Part shown: piece by piece, positions 8,601-18,000 of the stretch
Numbering within the stretch: the stretch's first letter is position 1
Layout of the letters: each line of letters starts with the position of its first letter
IMG/VR virus record: IMGVR_UViG_3300032116_000166
Coordinates: 1-64,000 of that record
Reading direction: 5' to 3' (one strand)
Length of the DNA stretch: 64,000 nt
Source: a virus
Program-made: the position numbers and the translations under genes
The notes under the pieces: generated by a model
Database searches by the model: none
What the model was told of the DNA's origin: nothing
Seen by the model: only the letters and a program-made list of their open reading frames with translations

Positions 8601-11600
8601 TGGAAGCCACAAAGCAGAGCTTTGCCCTAGCCAGTAAAATGGAAGAATTAAAGATTGAAATGGAGCGTAAGAGACTCCAAGATGAAAAATTTAATTTACA
8701 GTTAATAAAGAAAGAAGTAGAGCAAAGAGGTGGCAGCCTAACTACAGATCAAAGCAATAGACTGACAACTATATCCACAAGAGAAGCAGAATTGGACAAG
8801 ATGCAAGCCGGCCTTAGAGGCAGGGGCATGGGTCAGAGTTCTGTGAGTCTTGCAAATGCCGGAGCAAGTGCAGACGTTGTAGCACTACAGCAAAGATTCG
8901 AACAGTTGCGAGTTACTTTAGCTAGTGGGGCCGCGAGCCAAGAAGCAGTAAAAATAAAGGCTAAATTTGAAGAAGATAGAAAGTCTTTCGAACTAGAACA
9001 AAAAAGATTTCAGTTAAGTATAGACACTGCTAATAGTGAAAAAGAAAGAGCAGGAGTACTTTCAACTATATATGGCATAGAAAATCAAAGTGCCACACTT
9101 GCAAAAATAGCCGCAGATGTTAGAGCACAAGACTTAGCAGATGAAAAAGCAAGAAATGCTCTTGTATTTGATACAGATAAAAAAGCCGAACTCTATCTCA
9201 AACTGTTAAATGAACAAACGAAGTCTAAGAAAGCACTAACAGCAGAACAGGAAAAAGAATTAGAAAATTTTAGATTGGCCTTAGTAGAAAGTGGTGCAGA
9301 AGTAGATCGTTTTGACGAAGCCTTAAAAATACGTACTAGAATGCGCGATATTAACAATGAAATATTGCGTATCAGCAGTCAAACCGCTGCAGAACAGAAA
9401 AAACAAGAATTCGAAAAACAAAGACTTGACACGCAATATGAATTGCAAGAAATAACGTCTAACTCGTTAAAACAAGAATTAGATAGTCTTGTTTCACTTG
9501 GTAGAGTTGATCAGACGTACGCCGCTAATAGAATTGCTTCTTTATCGTTAGAAGCACAACAAATACAGTACAATAAACAGTTATCAGATATTGCAAGTCA
9601 AAAAAGAATTCAAGACTTACAGGCTGAAGATCAATATAGAAAAGCCATAGCTGCTGGTGGTAATGAAATCGATGCCATGATTGAATGGGGAGCACAGACG
9701 GCAAAGAACAATGCCCTAACGCAGGATCGTATCGATAAATTAAATGCATCAAATACCCTAGCAGTAAGATCAATAGAGCTTACAAGGCAAGGCAGCTTAG
9801 AAACAGCAAAACAAAACGAAGAAATCAAACGTCAAGCAGAACTGTTAGGACTATTCACAGGAATAGCAAACACTTTATCAGAAGCTTTTGGAAAAACCGG
9901 AGAGGTATTGAGTAAATTTGTTACCACTTTGGGAGATATTTCTGCAGGTCAAGAAAAGTATAATACTGAACGAGCAAAACAGGCAAAAATAATTAGTGAT
10001 ATAGCTGCTAAAGAACGTGAATCTATAACAGCCGAAGACGTCGCCCAAGAAACAGAAGCCAAGAAAAAATTAGGTGATCTTGATCGTAAGCGTGCAAAAG
10101 ACGAAATCTCAGACAATGCCAAGTTGATGGGCAGTGTCAAAAATTTATTTAAAGAGAAAACAACCGCGTACAAAGTATTTGGTGCACTAGAAAAAGCCTT
10201 ACACATTGCACGACTAGCCATGGATGTAAAAGAGTTGGTTAGCAAGATAACAACTGAAACTGGTAGAACTGCAGCAGCTGTTACAGCAGAGGGTACCCAA
10301 ACAGCTACCGCTGGAGCAGGCTTCCTAGCCAGAGCAGGGCTGTATGTAACAGAAATATTTGCCAAAGTAAGCAGTCAATTGGGTATATTTGGTCCTCCTA
10401 TTGCAGCAGCTATAGTTGCAGCAATTGGACTGAGTGCTTTTGGTGGAGGCAAAAAATCAGCCCCCGGTGGTTTTACTGCCGAAGAGCAACAAAAAGTAGA
10501 GGGCACTGGTCGTACCTATGTCGACGGAAAGTTGGTTGACAGAGAAGGCGGCGATCCTGGTGACCGCGAAGCACTTGCAGACAGTTTGAGCAAAGCACTA
10601 GAAACAGTAAATCAAAATACATTTGAAAATAAAATCTACACAAACAAGACTCTTCCAATCCTGCAGATGATTGAAAGAAATACCAGAGACACTGCATATG
10701 CTGTTTATAACCGTCTTGGGCCAAATGCTGAAGGTAGCTTAACTAGTACCATTCCTACTGGTAAGACTCGCGAAAACTATCTTGGCAGTACTGGATCCAC
10801 CTTGGCAGGGGCAGGATTGGGCGTAGCTGGAGGTATGGCAGTCAGTTCTATGTTTGCTGGTGTAGGCGGAGTGGCTTTAATGAGCGGCACTATTGGAGCT
10901 ATTGGAGCTGCAGCAGCAACTGCACTGGGTGGATTATTGCTCCCCGGCCTAGGACTATTATTGGCCAAACCAATAGGTAAGCTGGTTGGCAAGATAATTG
11001 GTGGCGAAACAACTCAGACTATAGAAGACTTTGGTTTATTAGTCACGGGAACATTCGATCAAATAACTGAAGGTGCCAAAGGTGCTGTACAAGAATTTGC
11101 AAATGTAAGAACAGAAATAGATGGCGGTTGGTTTGGCAAAGATCGCGTTAGATATTCAATGCCAACACAAGAAGCCCCAGAACTAATAAAAGAGTACATA
11201 GGCAATATATTCGAAGGATTCAGAGATATAATTAAATCAACTGGAACCAGTCTGCAAAAAGACGTCAGCGGATTTTTATCTACCTTTAAGTTTCCAGAAA
11301 TAAAGGTTAGTTCAGAAGGCAAAACAGCAGAAGAGTTTGCAAGAGCTTTAAATGCAGAACTGAGCGTTGCATTCAACACAGCCGCAAAAGCAGCATTCCC
11401 AGAATTAGCACAGTTCAAAAAGAGTGGCGAAGAGTTTGGCGAAACTATCATAAGAGTAGTCAACAATCTAGAAACTGCCAACTATGCTATGAGGCTGATG
11501 GGTAGGGATACCATTACTCAACAAGTATTCAAGAAGTTGGAAGGTGCCACTGTCACTAATTATAAAACTATACCGTCAACTCCAGAACGTAGAACTGCCT

Positions 11601-13456
11601 TAAATGCAAGAGGTGCAGACTACAGCACATATATAGACGATAGCTTTGGCGAAGTCATATTTGAGCGTGTTGTGCGGCCTCTAACAGACGCGGAAAAGAC
11701 AATTGAAGCTGTCAGAATTACTGAAGCTTTAGTTGACGGTGCCGGCGGTTTAGATAAGTTTGTAAGTCAAACACAATTCTTTGCTGATAACTTCTTAACA
11801 GAAGCTGAAAGATTAGCTCCTGTACAAGAAGACTTAATAACAAGAATGGACGAACTGGGCCTAAGTTCTATAGACACAATGGCAGAGTTCAAGAATCTTG
11901 TAAATTCTGTAGACTTGACCACAAAAGAAGGGCGTACTCTATATCAAAACTTAATGGATGTACAGTATGCATTTGCAGCAGTTCACGGAGAGGCAGAAGA
12001 GCTATTACGTTCAAAAGTACTGTCTCAACAAATAGAAGGATTAAAGCTGCTTGGAAGAGACCAAGAAGCACTAACCCTTCAAAGAAACGAAGAACTTGCA
12101 GAGTTGGCAAAGTTCCCACCCGCTCACGCAAAGATATTGATAGCAAATCAAAAGTATTTATACGCACTAGAAGATGAAAAAACAATCAAAGAAGAAATAG
12201 CCAGAGAACAAGAAAAATTAAATACATTTTTAAACAGAACCAAAGACCAACAGTCAACAATTTTTGGATTGTTGGAGGATACAAAAAGTGCTACAGATCT
12301 AAAGAGATCAAGAGAACTGCAGGATATTATCAAGAATTTCCCTGCTGATCAAGCAACAATAATAACAGCAAATCAAAACTATATCTATGCTCTAGAAGAT
12401 GAGCAGGACTTAAAGAAAAAACTGATTGCACAAAGGGACAAAGAAAAAACTGCAATTAAGTCAACTATTGACAGTTTGAAAACATCAATAACTACATTAA
12501 AAGACTATCGCACAAGTCTGCTTACTGGAAACCTAAGTACACTTACTCCAGAAGAAAGGTACGGACAGACCAGAGCAGAGTTTATGAGGCTACAAGCAAT
12601 AGCTCTTGGCCCTGCAGGTACTGAAGCCGAAAAAGCAGCACAGTTAGAAGCAGTAAATAAGTTACCACAAGCAGCAAATAGCTTCTTAGAAGCCTCTAGA
12701 ACAATGTTTGCAAGTGGTGCTAACTACACAAGTGACTTTAATTTAGTAACTAGTATAGTAGATAAAGTAACTTCTGGATTGGAAAATCAAAAAACTAATG
12801 CTGAATTACAATTAGACGAGTTAGAAAGGTCTACTAGTTTCTTGGATTCTATAGACACTAATACTGCTACTACTGCTGATTTGTTAACACAATATTTTGC
12901 AGCACAAGGTATTTCTGCAAGATTGGCAACTCCAAATAACGCTGGAGAAGATCTGTACTCAGCTGGAATGGATGCATTAGCAGCCAGAGGTGCAGCAGCA
13001 ACGGCTAAGAGTAACGCACTAGCTCAGGGTATAACATTGGTAGAAAATCTACCTTCTGTTACACAAGCTGCTGTTACAGGCACTGCTCAGGTAGCCCAAT
13101 CCGCGGTTACAGGTACTGCGGGAGTAGCCCAGGCTGCTGTTACAGGTACTGCAGAGGTAGCGAATGCGGCAATAAATGGTATGTTAAGTGAGGGTCCACA
13201 ACAGGTAACTGTAACAGATCCAATAACTATAAATGATAACAACATAGTTACCGAACTAAGAACTGCAAATACTAATCTAAATAGAGCAGTCACAGAACTA
13301 GAAAACTTACGAAGAGATCAACAGCAACAAACTGGAGCAATTATTACAAGCAACGCGCAAGTAGTAAATGCAAATGCTCAAACAGTTAGCAATGCTGTAA
13401 ACGATACGCAGGACTATCAGTATTGGTATAGCAGACAGGTAGTAGGTATGCCTTGA
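5663..13456 (+). CDS. Tape measure protein (2597 residues)
   Basis: The ATG at 5663 is chosen because AGGAG precedes it and the upstream in-frame codons run through the promoter. The protein is Ala/Lys/Glu/Gln-rich and largely helical. Hydrophobic stretches lie near residues 95-120, 546-586 (including TAWIGVFMAVGFAIYGAL), 1576-1596 and 1713-1773 (Gly/Ala-rich). Long charged coiled-coil segments lie near 870-1400. Two related blocks near residues 2130-2250 (ANQKYLYALEDE and ANQNYIYALEDE) indicate an internal duplication. Three 11-residue AVTGTAxVAQx repeats lie near 2467-2506. Tape measure proteins set tail length at roughly 0.15 nm per residue, which gives an upper bound near 390 nm. Some of the C-terminal third may be tail-tip domain. 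The preceding chaperone genes confirm the role. Confidence 0.92.
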   Translation: MADNTSTFVLKVKTEGMDQAQSQSQAIRNNLEGAQRAASGTATGRVARSAAAQPTGRAGASAGVFTGPEVEDYNRASGAAGKAGGTARDFADQARGLGGLVRLYATVAANAFAAAAAFGALSRAMDTSNMVKGLDQLGAASGVALGNLSKRLFLATDGAVSLREAMEATAKASGAGLSSDQILKLGDVAKKASQTLGVNMTDALSRLSRGITKLEPELLDELGIFVKIDDAASKYALSVGKSTSALTDFERRQAFANAVLEQGNKKFGEVNIDINPYTKLAATFQNLTQTILEFVNKGLAPIAKIFADNSVLLGAAFAFIATKVLKMAIPALGEWQTQLVKTAETAKEKAQAINTAFGEAWVDRWENRLKLPELRAGVKEAASELKKMGLASVFDKTAIGEGYNALIKGEALSAKQIAATKLAITSNKEEIMALSRVQTAQSAARTAELQKEIIQLEAIIALEAKRATLSLAETNIGTAAEEQPGFFSGEAQRNRRAKGASTTAIALAELAAIPGQTMEKGFGDAMKNMKANLEKQGVGFVKRWSTLAVGALASATTAIGTFIASITAWIGVFMAVGFAIYGALKYFSATKKESELTSEAITRLDDASKSAQLTLEKLSMSKDPLESLSVQTIQAKANALKELGDSGALAVKRAFDEISKMNAGDQFLNWVSKLWGGDVQTKLSEGLADSIKNSFKLAEDTKLTQEAKKSIEGILGTSIQSANLEQVIKKVAASGDDGKLKQIVKIIESMGNAAAISAAKGTELKESIAKVTTGIQEFNRSIVPTDSLSKIAQDSAVAAQKLGMALADPVQALTAMRDVSGSVDMLSIFPADVAKNLMSYNDELNAVANSVVAAKNATASYDKEIENLNKEIKKLGTSGAGVNTKALVDQYKQQIEAIEAKKLELKAEIDADTGRIKGVFDQAVRSSLILSAEQMAARLAVEMNKAQSVVKGAMAGLLGDTVGGIRMRAELEKRSIDANMEATKQSFALASKMEELKIEMERKRLQDEKFNLQLIKKEVEQRGGSLTTDQSNRLTTISTREAELDKMQAGLRGRGMGQSSVSLANAGASADVVALQQRFEQLRVTLASGAASQEAVKIKAKFEEDRKSFELEQKRFQLSIDTANSEKERAGVLSTIYGIENQSATLAKIAADVRAQDLADEKARNALVFDTDKKAELYLKLLNEQTKSKKALTAEQEKELENFRLALVESGAEVDRFDEALKIRTRMRDINNEILRISSQTAAEQKKQEFEKQRLDTQYELQEITSNSLKQELDSLVSLGRVDQTYAANRIASLSLEAQQIQYNKQLSDIASQKRIQDLQAEDQYRKAIAAGGNEIDAMIEWGAQTAKNNALTQDRIDKLNASNTLAVRSIELTRQGSLETAKQNEEIKRQAELLGLFTGIANTLSEAFGKTGEVLSKFVTTLGDISAGQEKYNTERAKQAKIISDIAAKERESITAEDVAQETEAKKKLGDLDRKRAKDEISDNAKLMGSVKNLFKEKTTAYKVFGALEKALHIARLAMDVKELVSKITTETGRTAAAVTAEGTQTATAGAGFLARAGLYVTEIFAKVSSQLGIFGPPIAAAIVAAIGLSAFGGGKKSAPGGFTAEEQQKVEGTGRTYVDGKLVDREGGDPGDREALADSLSKALETVNQNTFENKIYTNKTLPILQMIERNTRDTAYAVYNRLGPNAEGSLTSTIPTGKTRENYLGSTGSTLAGAGLGVAGGMAVSSMFAGVGGVALMSGTIGAIGAAAATALGGLLLPGLGLLLAKPIGKLVGKIIGGETTQTIEDFGLLVTGTFDQITEGAKGAVQEFANVRTEIDGGWFGKDRVRYSMPTQEAPELIKEYIGNIFEGFRDIIKSTGTSLQKDVSGFLSTFKFPEIKVSSEGKTAEEFARALNAELSVAFNTAAKAAFPELAQFKKSGEEFGETIIRVVNNLETANYAMRLMGRDTITQQVFKKLEGATVTNYKTIPSTPERRTALNARGADYSTYIDDSFGEVIFERVVRPLTDAEKTIEAVRITEALVDGAGGLDKFVSQTQFFADNFLTEAERLAPVQEDLITRMDELGLSSIDTMAEFKNLVNSVDLTTKEGRTLYQNLMDVQYAFAAVHGEAEELLRSKVLSQQIEGLKLLGRDQEALTLQRNEELAELAKFPPAHAKILIANQKYLYALEDEKTIKEEIAREQEKLNTFLNRTKDQQSTIFGLLEDTKSATDLKRSRELQDIIKNFPADQATIITANQNYIYALEDEQDLKKKLIAQRDKEKTAIKSTIDSLKTSITTLKDYRTSLLTGNLSTLTPEERYGQTRAEFMRLQAIALGPAGTEAEKAAQLEAVNKLPQAANSFLEASRTMFASGANYTSDFNLVTSIVDKVTSGLENQKTNAELQLDELERSTSFLDSIDTNTATTADLLTQYFAAQGISARLATPNNAGEDLYSAGMDALAARGAAATAKSNALAQGITLVENLPSVTQAAVTGTAQVAQSAVTGTAGVAQAAVTGTAEVANAAINGMLSEGPQQVTVTDPITINDNNIVTELRTANTNLNRAVTELENLRRDQQQQTGAIITSNAQVVNANAQTVSNAVNDTQDYQYWYSRQVVGMP

Positions 13457-13462
13457 TAGAGT

Positions 13463-13491
13463 AAGCAGCCGGATAACTCCGGCTGCTTTTT
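13463..13491 (+). terminator. Terminator directly before next ribosome-binding site
   Basis: A 10-bp stem: AAGCAGCCGG at 13463-13472 and CCGGCTGCTT at 13479-13488, loop ATAACT, T's to 13491. The next Shine-Dalgarno TAGGAG follows within five bases, so downstream genes rely on read-through; no new promoter is visible. Confidence 0.87.
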
Positions 13492-13503
13492 ATAGGAGAA
13501 ATT

Positions 13504-15099
13504 ATGTCTTATAGTCAAACATGGTTAGAAGATCCTTCAGCAATAAGAATGCTGTTGGTAGACGCAACAGCGTACAATGTTGTAACAAGTCAAGAAGTAA
13601 AGTTCTACTTCTCAACAACTGGCTATATGACTAGTGATCGTACATCTTTTCTTCCCGTGATAGTTGGAAGTATGGGGTTTACCGAATCTATTTCTGCTGA
13701 CGATTCAACTTCTATTAGTTTTGGTGACATTGAACTACACAATCTCAACGGTGAATTAGACGACCTACTGGACAGCACAAAGTATATTTGGAGCAATCGT
13801 CCTATAAAAGTATATTATGGAGATCCAGGCTGGAGTTATACACTTGCTCAGATTCCCACAACATTTTTAACGGTGTTTGATGGCACCATAGACGATATTG
13901 ATACCAGAACTACACGTACTATTAATTTTAGAGTACGTGATAAACTGGAACGACTTAACGCGCCTATAACAGAAAATAAAATTGGCACTTATGGAACTTG
14001 GGAAGCCGGTCAGCAAAACAAGGATGCCACTCGACCTCTTGTATTTGGTGAAGTCTTCAACATCTCACCAGTATTAATAGACCCCAGTACTCTAGAGTAT
14101 TGCTTTAGTTCTAGCAATCCTGACAGCACCACAGGATTTGCAAATAATGGAGAAAGTGAAAAACTTTTAGAGATTAGAGATAATGGAGTACCTATATTTA
14201 TTCCTGGAAATGCTAACTATGATGGAGCAACAGTAAATTTAGCAAATAGTACTTTTAAGCTTACAAAAAGCTCTGCTGGCGCCATAACGTGCTCTGTTCA
14301 AGGTGTAAAAAAATCAATACAATTAAGCGGATCAACTGGAACTCTAAGTAATACCTATACAAATAATATACCAAACACTATTGCTGTAATAGCCACACAG
14401 TTTGGCAAAGCCAATAGCCGATTATTAACATCTGAAATAGACTACCCAACTTTTTCTACTTTTAATTCGACAGCAGAAATTGGCTTATTGGTGTCCGGTA
14501 CAGAAAATGTACTAACTGTATGCCAAGAACTGGCATCCAGTATTGGTGGTCAATTGATAATGAGCAGAACCGGGCAATTGAGACTGATCCAGTTTGGTAC
14601 TCCTATTTCTGGAGTTGCCAGTGTAAATATAACAGTAGATGATATACTGTTCGACAGTTTGAGTGTTTCTGACAGGCCCGGTGTAAAAGCAGCTATAAAG
14701 TTAGGTTATGCAAGAAACTATACTGTACAAGAGAATTTATTGAGTGCAATACCAAATGAACACAAAGCTCTGTTTGAAGAAGAGTGGTTTACAACAACTT
14801 CAAAAAATGGTCCTGTAGGTGTTACCTACAAACTTGATACAGATCCAGAACAAAAAGATACAGCTTTAATTTCTACTGCAGATGCAGAAGCTGAAGCAAC
14901 AAGATTAATGGGTTATTTTGATGAGCAAAGAGTAGTTTACAAATTTACAGGCAAAAGCAGGTTGCTGAGCCTTGTATTAGGTCAAAGCGTAGTACTGTAT
15001 CACCACAGATTTGGGTTAAGCAGTGGAAAAGCAGGACAAGTTATTAGTCTGTCTCCTAACTGGTTGAAAGAACAAGTAGAAGTTGAGGTAATAGTATAA
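13504..15099 (+). CDS. Putative tail hub / tail tip protein
   Basis: A 531-residue mixed alpha/beta protein directly after the tape measure gene, where siphophages encode distal tail and hub (Dit/Tal) proteins. Sequences such as TSISFGDIELHNLNGELDDLL, TFLTVFDGTIDDID and RDATRPLVFGEVFNI-like segments resemble tail hub proteins that form the ring closing the tube and carry the fibres. Residues 330-360 (ENVLTVCQELASSIGGQL) and the end (LSLVLGQSVVLYHHRFG) look like the insertion-and-barrel layout of hub domains. Shine-Dalgarno TAGGAGAAATT precedes the ATG, and its stop overlaps the next start (TAATG). The exact family was not established. Confidence 0.6.
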   Translation: MSYSQTWLEDPSAIRMLLVDATAYNVVTSQEVKFYFSTTGYMTSDRTSFLPVIVGSMGFTESISADDSTSISFGDIELHNLNGELDDLLDSTKYIWSNRPIKVYYGDPGWSYTLAQIPTTFLTVFDGTIDDIDTRTTRTINFRVRDKLERLNAPITENKIGTYGTWEAGQQNKDATRPLVFGEVFNISPVLIDPSTLEYCFSSSNPDSTTGFANNGESEKLLEIRDNGVPIFIPGNANYDGATVNLANSTFKLTKSSAGAITCSVQGVKKSIQLSGSTGTLSNTYTNNIPNTIAVIATQFGKANSRLLTSEIDYPTFSTFNSTAEIGLLVSGTENVLTVCQELASSIGGQLIMSRTGQLRLIQFGTPISGVASVNITVDDILFDSLSVSDRPGVKAAIKLGYARNYTVQENLLSAIPNEHKALFEEEWFTTTSKNGPVGVTYKLDTDPEQKDTALISTADAEAEATRLMGYFDEQRVVYKFTGKSRLLSLVLGQSVVLYHHRFGLSSGKAGQVISLSPNWLKEQVEVEVIV

Positions 15100-18000
15100 T
15101 GGCAACTACAATGCATGCGCGCCAGCTACAGTTAGATGGCAGCTCAGTCAGAATTAATGTGATCTCTGTTTCTCTATCAGCAAGTATAGCAGGCACAGAG
15201 GTACCAAAGAATAAACCGGTAGAATTTTATAAACAATTAGACAACACAACACTACCAGCCTCAATACTATTAACAGCAACAGCAACCGGCACAGCACAAA
15301 CTATTAATTACAGCTGGTCTTACGCCACAGATCTTGCGCCTGGTATTTGGATACCAATACCCGGTCAGACAACTAGTACTCTGTCTGTTACAAACACTAA
15401 CTTTACAAGCTATTTAGGAACCGCCACAGGTGTTATATTTAAAGTAGAAGCTACTAGATTAGGGTTTATTTCTGGTGTAAGTTATCTTACAATATATAAT
15501 AATACTGAACTAACCGAAGTAGTACAGATTTTATTAAGTAATCCAAACGTATTAGTAGGTACTGATGAGTCCAATGTTGCTGTTACATACGACAACACAG
15601 ACTGTCAAATAAAAGTTCTAGTAAATGGAAAAGAAATAAACTATGGACTAAGTGGTAATAATACCTTTAGTGTAGGAACTCCAGTAATATCACCAGCAAA
15701 TTCTATTGTATTGGGAGCAGCCACTGCTGGGACTAAAACTTATTCTTTTGCTGATATTACCAATATGACTGGAGATATTGTAACAGTGGACTTTCCTGTT
15801 ACAATAAGAAATAATTATGGGAATCCAAGACCTGTAGTAAACGTAACACAAAAGTTTGTAAAAGTAAAGCCTGGCGAAGGTAACATATTTGTACTATTAA
15901 CAAACGATACCCATGCCATACCTTCAAAAGAAGACGGTACAGATCCAACCTTACTGTTCAGCGGCACAGAGATTTCTTTGTACCAAGGTGGCACTTTACT
16001 AAAGTATGACGGTGTAGGTACTGCAGCGGGTAGATGGAAAATACTGTCAAAAGTAGATACAAATCTAACTAGCGGAGCTGTAGCCTCAGTAGTAAATGCT
16101 GTGGCTGGAGATGATGAGGCAGTTGTTGCAGACCTTCAAAGTTTTTCATTAGTTCAAAACACAGGAAAAATAACATTTACCATAGTTGGTAAAACACTAG
16201 CCAATGAATCCTTTAGCATAACCAAGACTCAAACCTTTTCAAAGCTAAGGAATGGTGTAACTGCAGTAATATACAAAGTATTTTCAAGTACAAAAGCAGT
16301 TTATAAAAACAGTGCCAGTTTTCAAACAAACGGAGCATTTAATGAAATAGTTGGTGGTGGTAGAAAGTATACTGGAAATACTGTTATAAACTTTGGTTGG
16401 TTGGGAATTACTCCCTATACACGCAATGCTCAAAATCAATTAGTAGCAGGCACTGAATCCAGAGAATTTGTAGGCGGAGGTGACGGAGTAGTTTTTAGCC
16501 CTGACCCTTCTGATACAACTGAAAAATTTATTGTACGACTGTATGAAACACAAACCAGTACAACAGTACTGGACACAGAAGAAATACCAGTAATACTTAA
16601 AGGTGATATAGGGCTAAGTACTGCACTAGTTTATGCCTACAAGCGCAGTGCTACGGCAGTTACAGATAAACCAGGATCGTTTACTTATAATTTTGTAAGC
16701 AAAACCATAAGTGTACCCGCAAGTTTAGCCAATGGTTGGCAAAAAACTATCCCCAGCGGTACAGATCCACTCTATGTCACAGTAGCTAGCGCATCTTCTA
16801 ACACCGGCACGGACGACGTAGATAATACTGAGTGGAGTGAGCCAGTTATACAAACTCAGACCGGTATTAATACAGCTACTATTTATTTGTATGCTAGAAA
16901 CAACGATACTGTAACTGCTCCCGCATTCACACGACCAGCAGGTGACCTCGCCACTAAAAGTGTATACACTTTTAGTACAGGGGTAATTTCGGGATTTCCA
17001 GTAGGTGTAAATCCCAACTACTGGAGTGATGCTATACCTAGTGAAACATTGGGTAAGGTATTGTGGGTAAGACACGCAACAGCTGCCAATTCTGGACCAA
17101 CTGACGATATTTTTGATAGCAATGGCTGGAGCGCCCCACAGATACTTAGCTCTAGTGTTAAATCTCTTATTTTAACAGCTGATAAGTACATATTTAATAG
17201 AGACAAAAATAATTTAATAATAGCTGGTCAAGTAATAAAATTAACTGCACTCAAACAAAATACATCAAATGGCGTTACTTGGACAACTTCTCCAACAACA
17301 CCACTATTCCTTGCTACTACTGGTGGTACAGCAATTACACAAGGTACTACTACAAGCGATATTGTATACATAAGAGCTGCTGACTTTTCTACAAATGCTA
17401 CTGTAAATATTACTGCGTCTATATCAACAGACAGTTTGTCTGATACCACTATTATAGGCAGTGTTAGAGATGGCGGAAGTGGTATAACTGTTGAACTTAA
17501 TAATCCAGTTCATCAGCTACCAACTACAAATACTGGTACTGTTACCTATACCGGCTCTGGTACAACTATAAGAGTACTTGAAGGTGACGCCTATAGAACT
17601 ATAACAGCCGTGGTTCCAACCGGCAATAGTATAACAGCAGGCAGTGTAGTTTCAGGACTTAACACTACTACTGTAACAATAGGTGTTCACAGTAATGCTG
17701 CATCCACAACTCCTACTGTAGATTATTCTATTACATTTACAAAGGGAGACGGAACTGCTGGTACCGTAAAAGCCACCCAGACCTTAGCTAAAAATATAGA
17801 AGGTCCCAGCGCAATAGCTGTCAGGCTTACTAACGACACCCACGTATTTCCAGCAAAAAATGACGGTGAAGTACTAACCTATACTGGAGCAAATACAACT
17901 GCTAAAGTATACGTTGGCGGCACAGAAGATACTGGCTGGACTTTTACTAAAGCGGACTCCGCAGGAGTTACTTCTAGTATAAGTGGTGCCACAGTTACTG

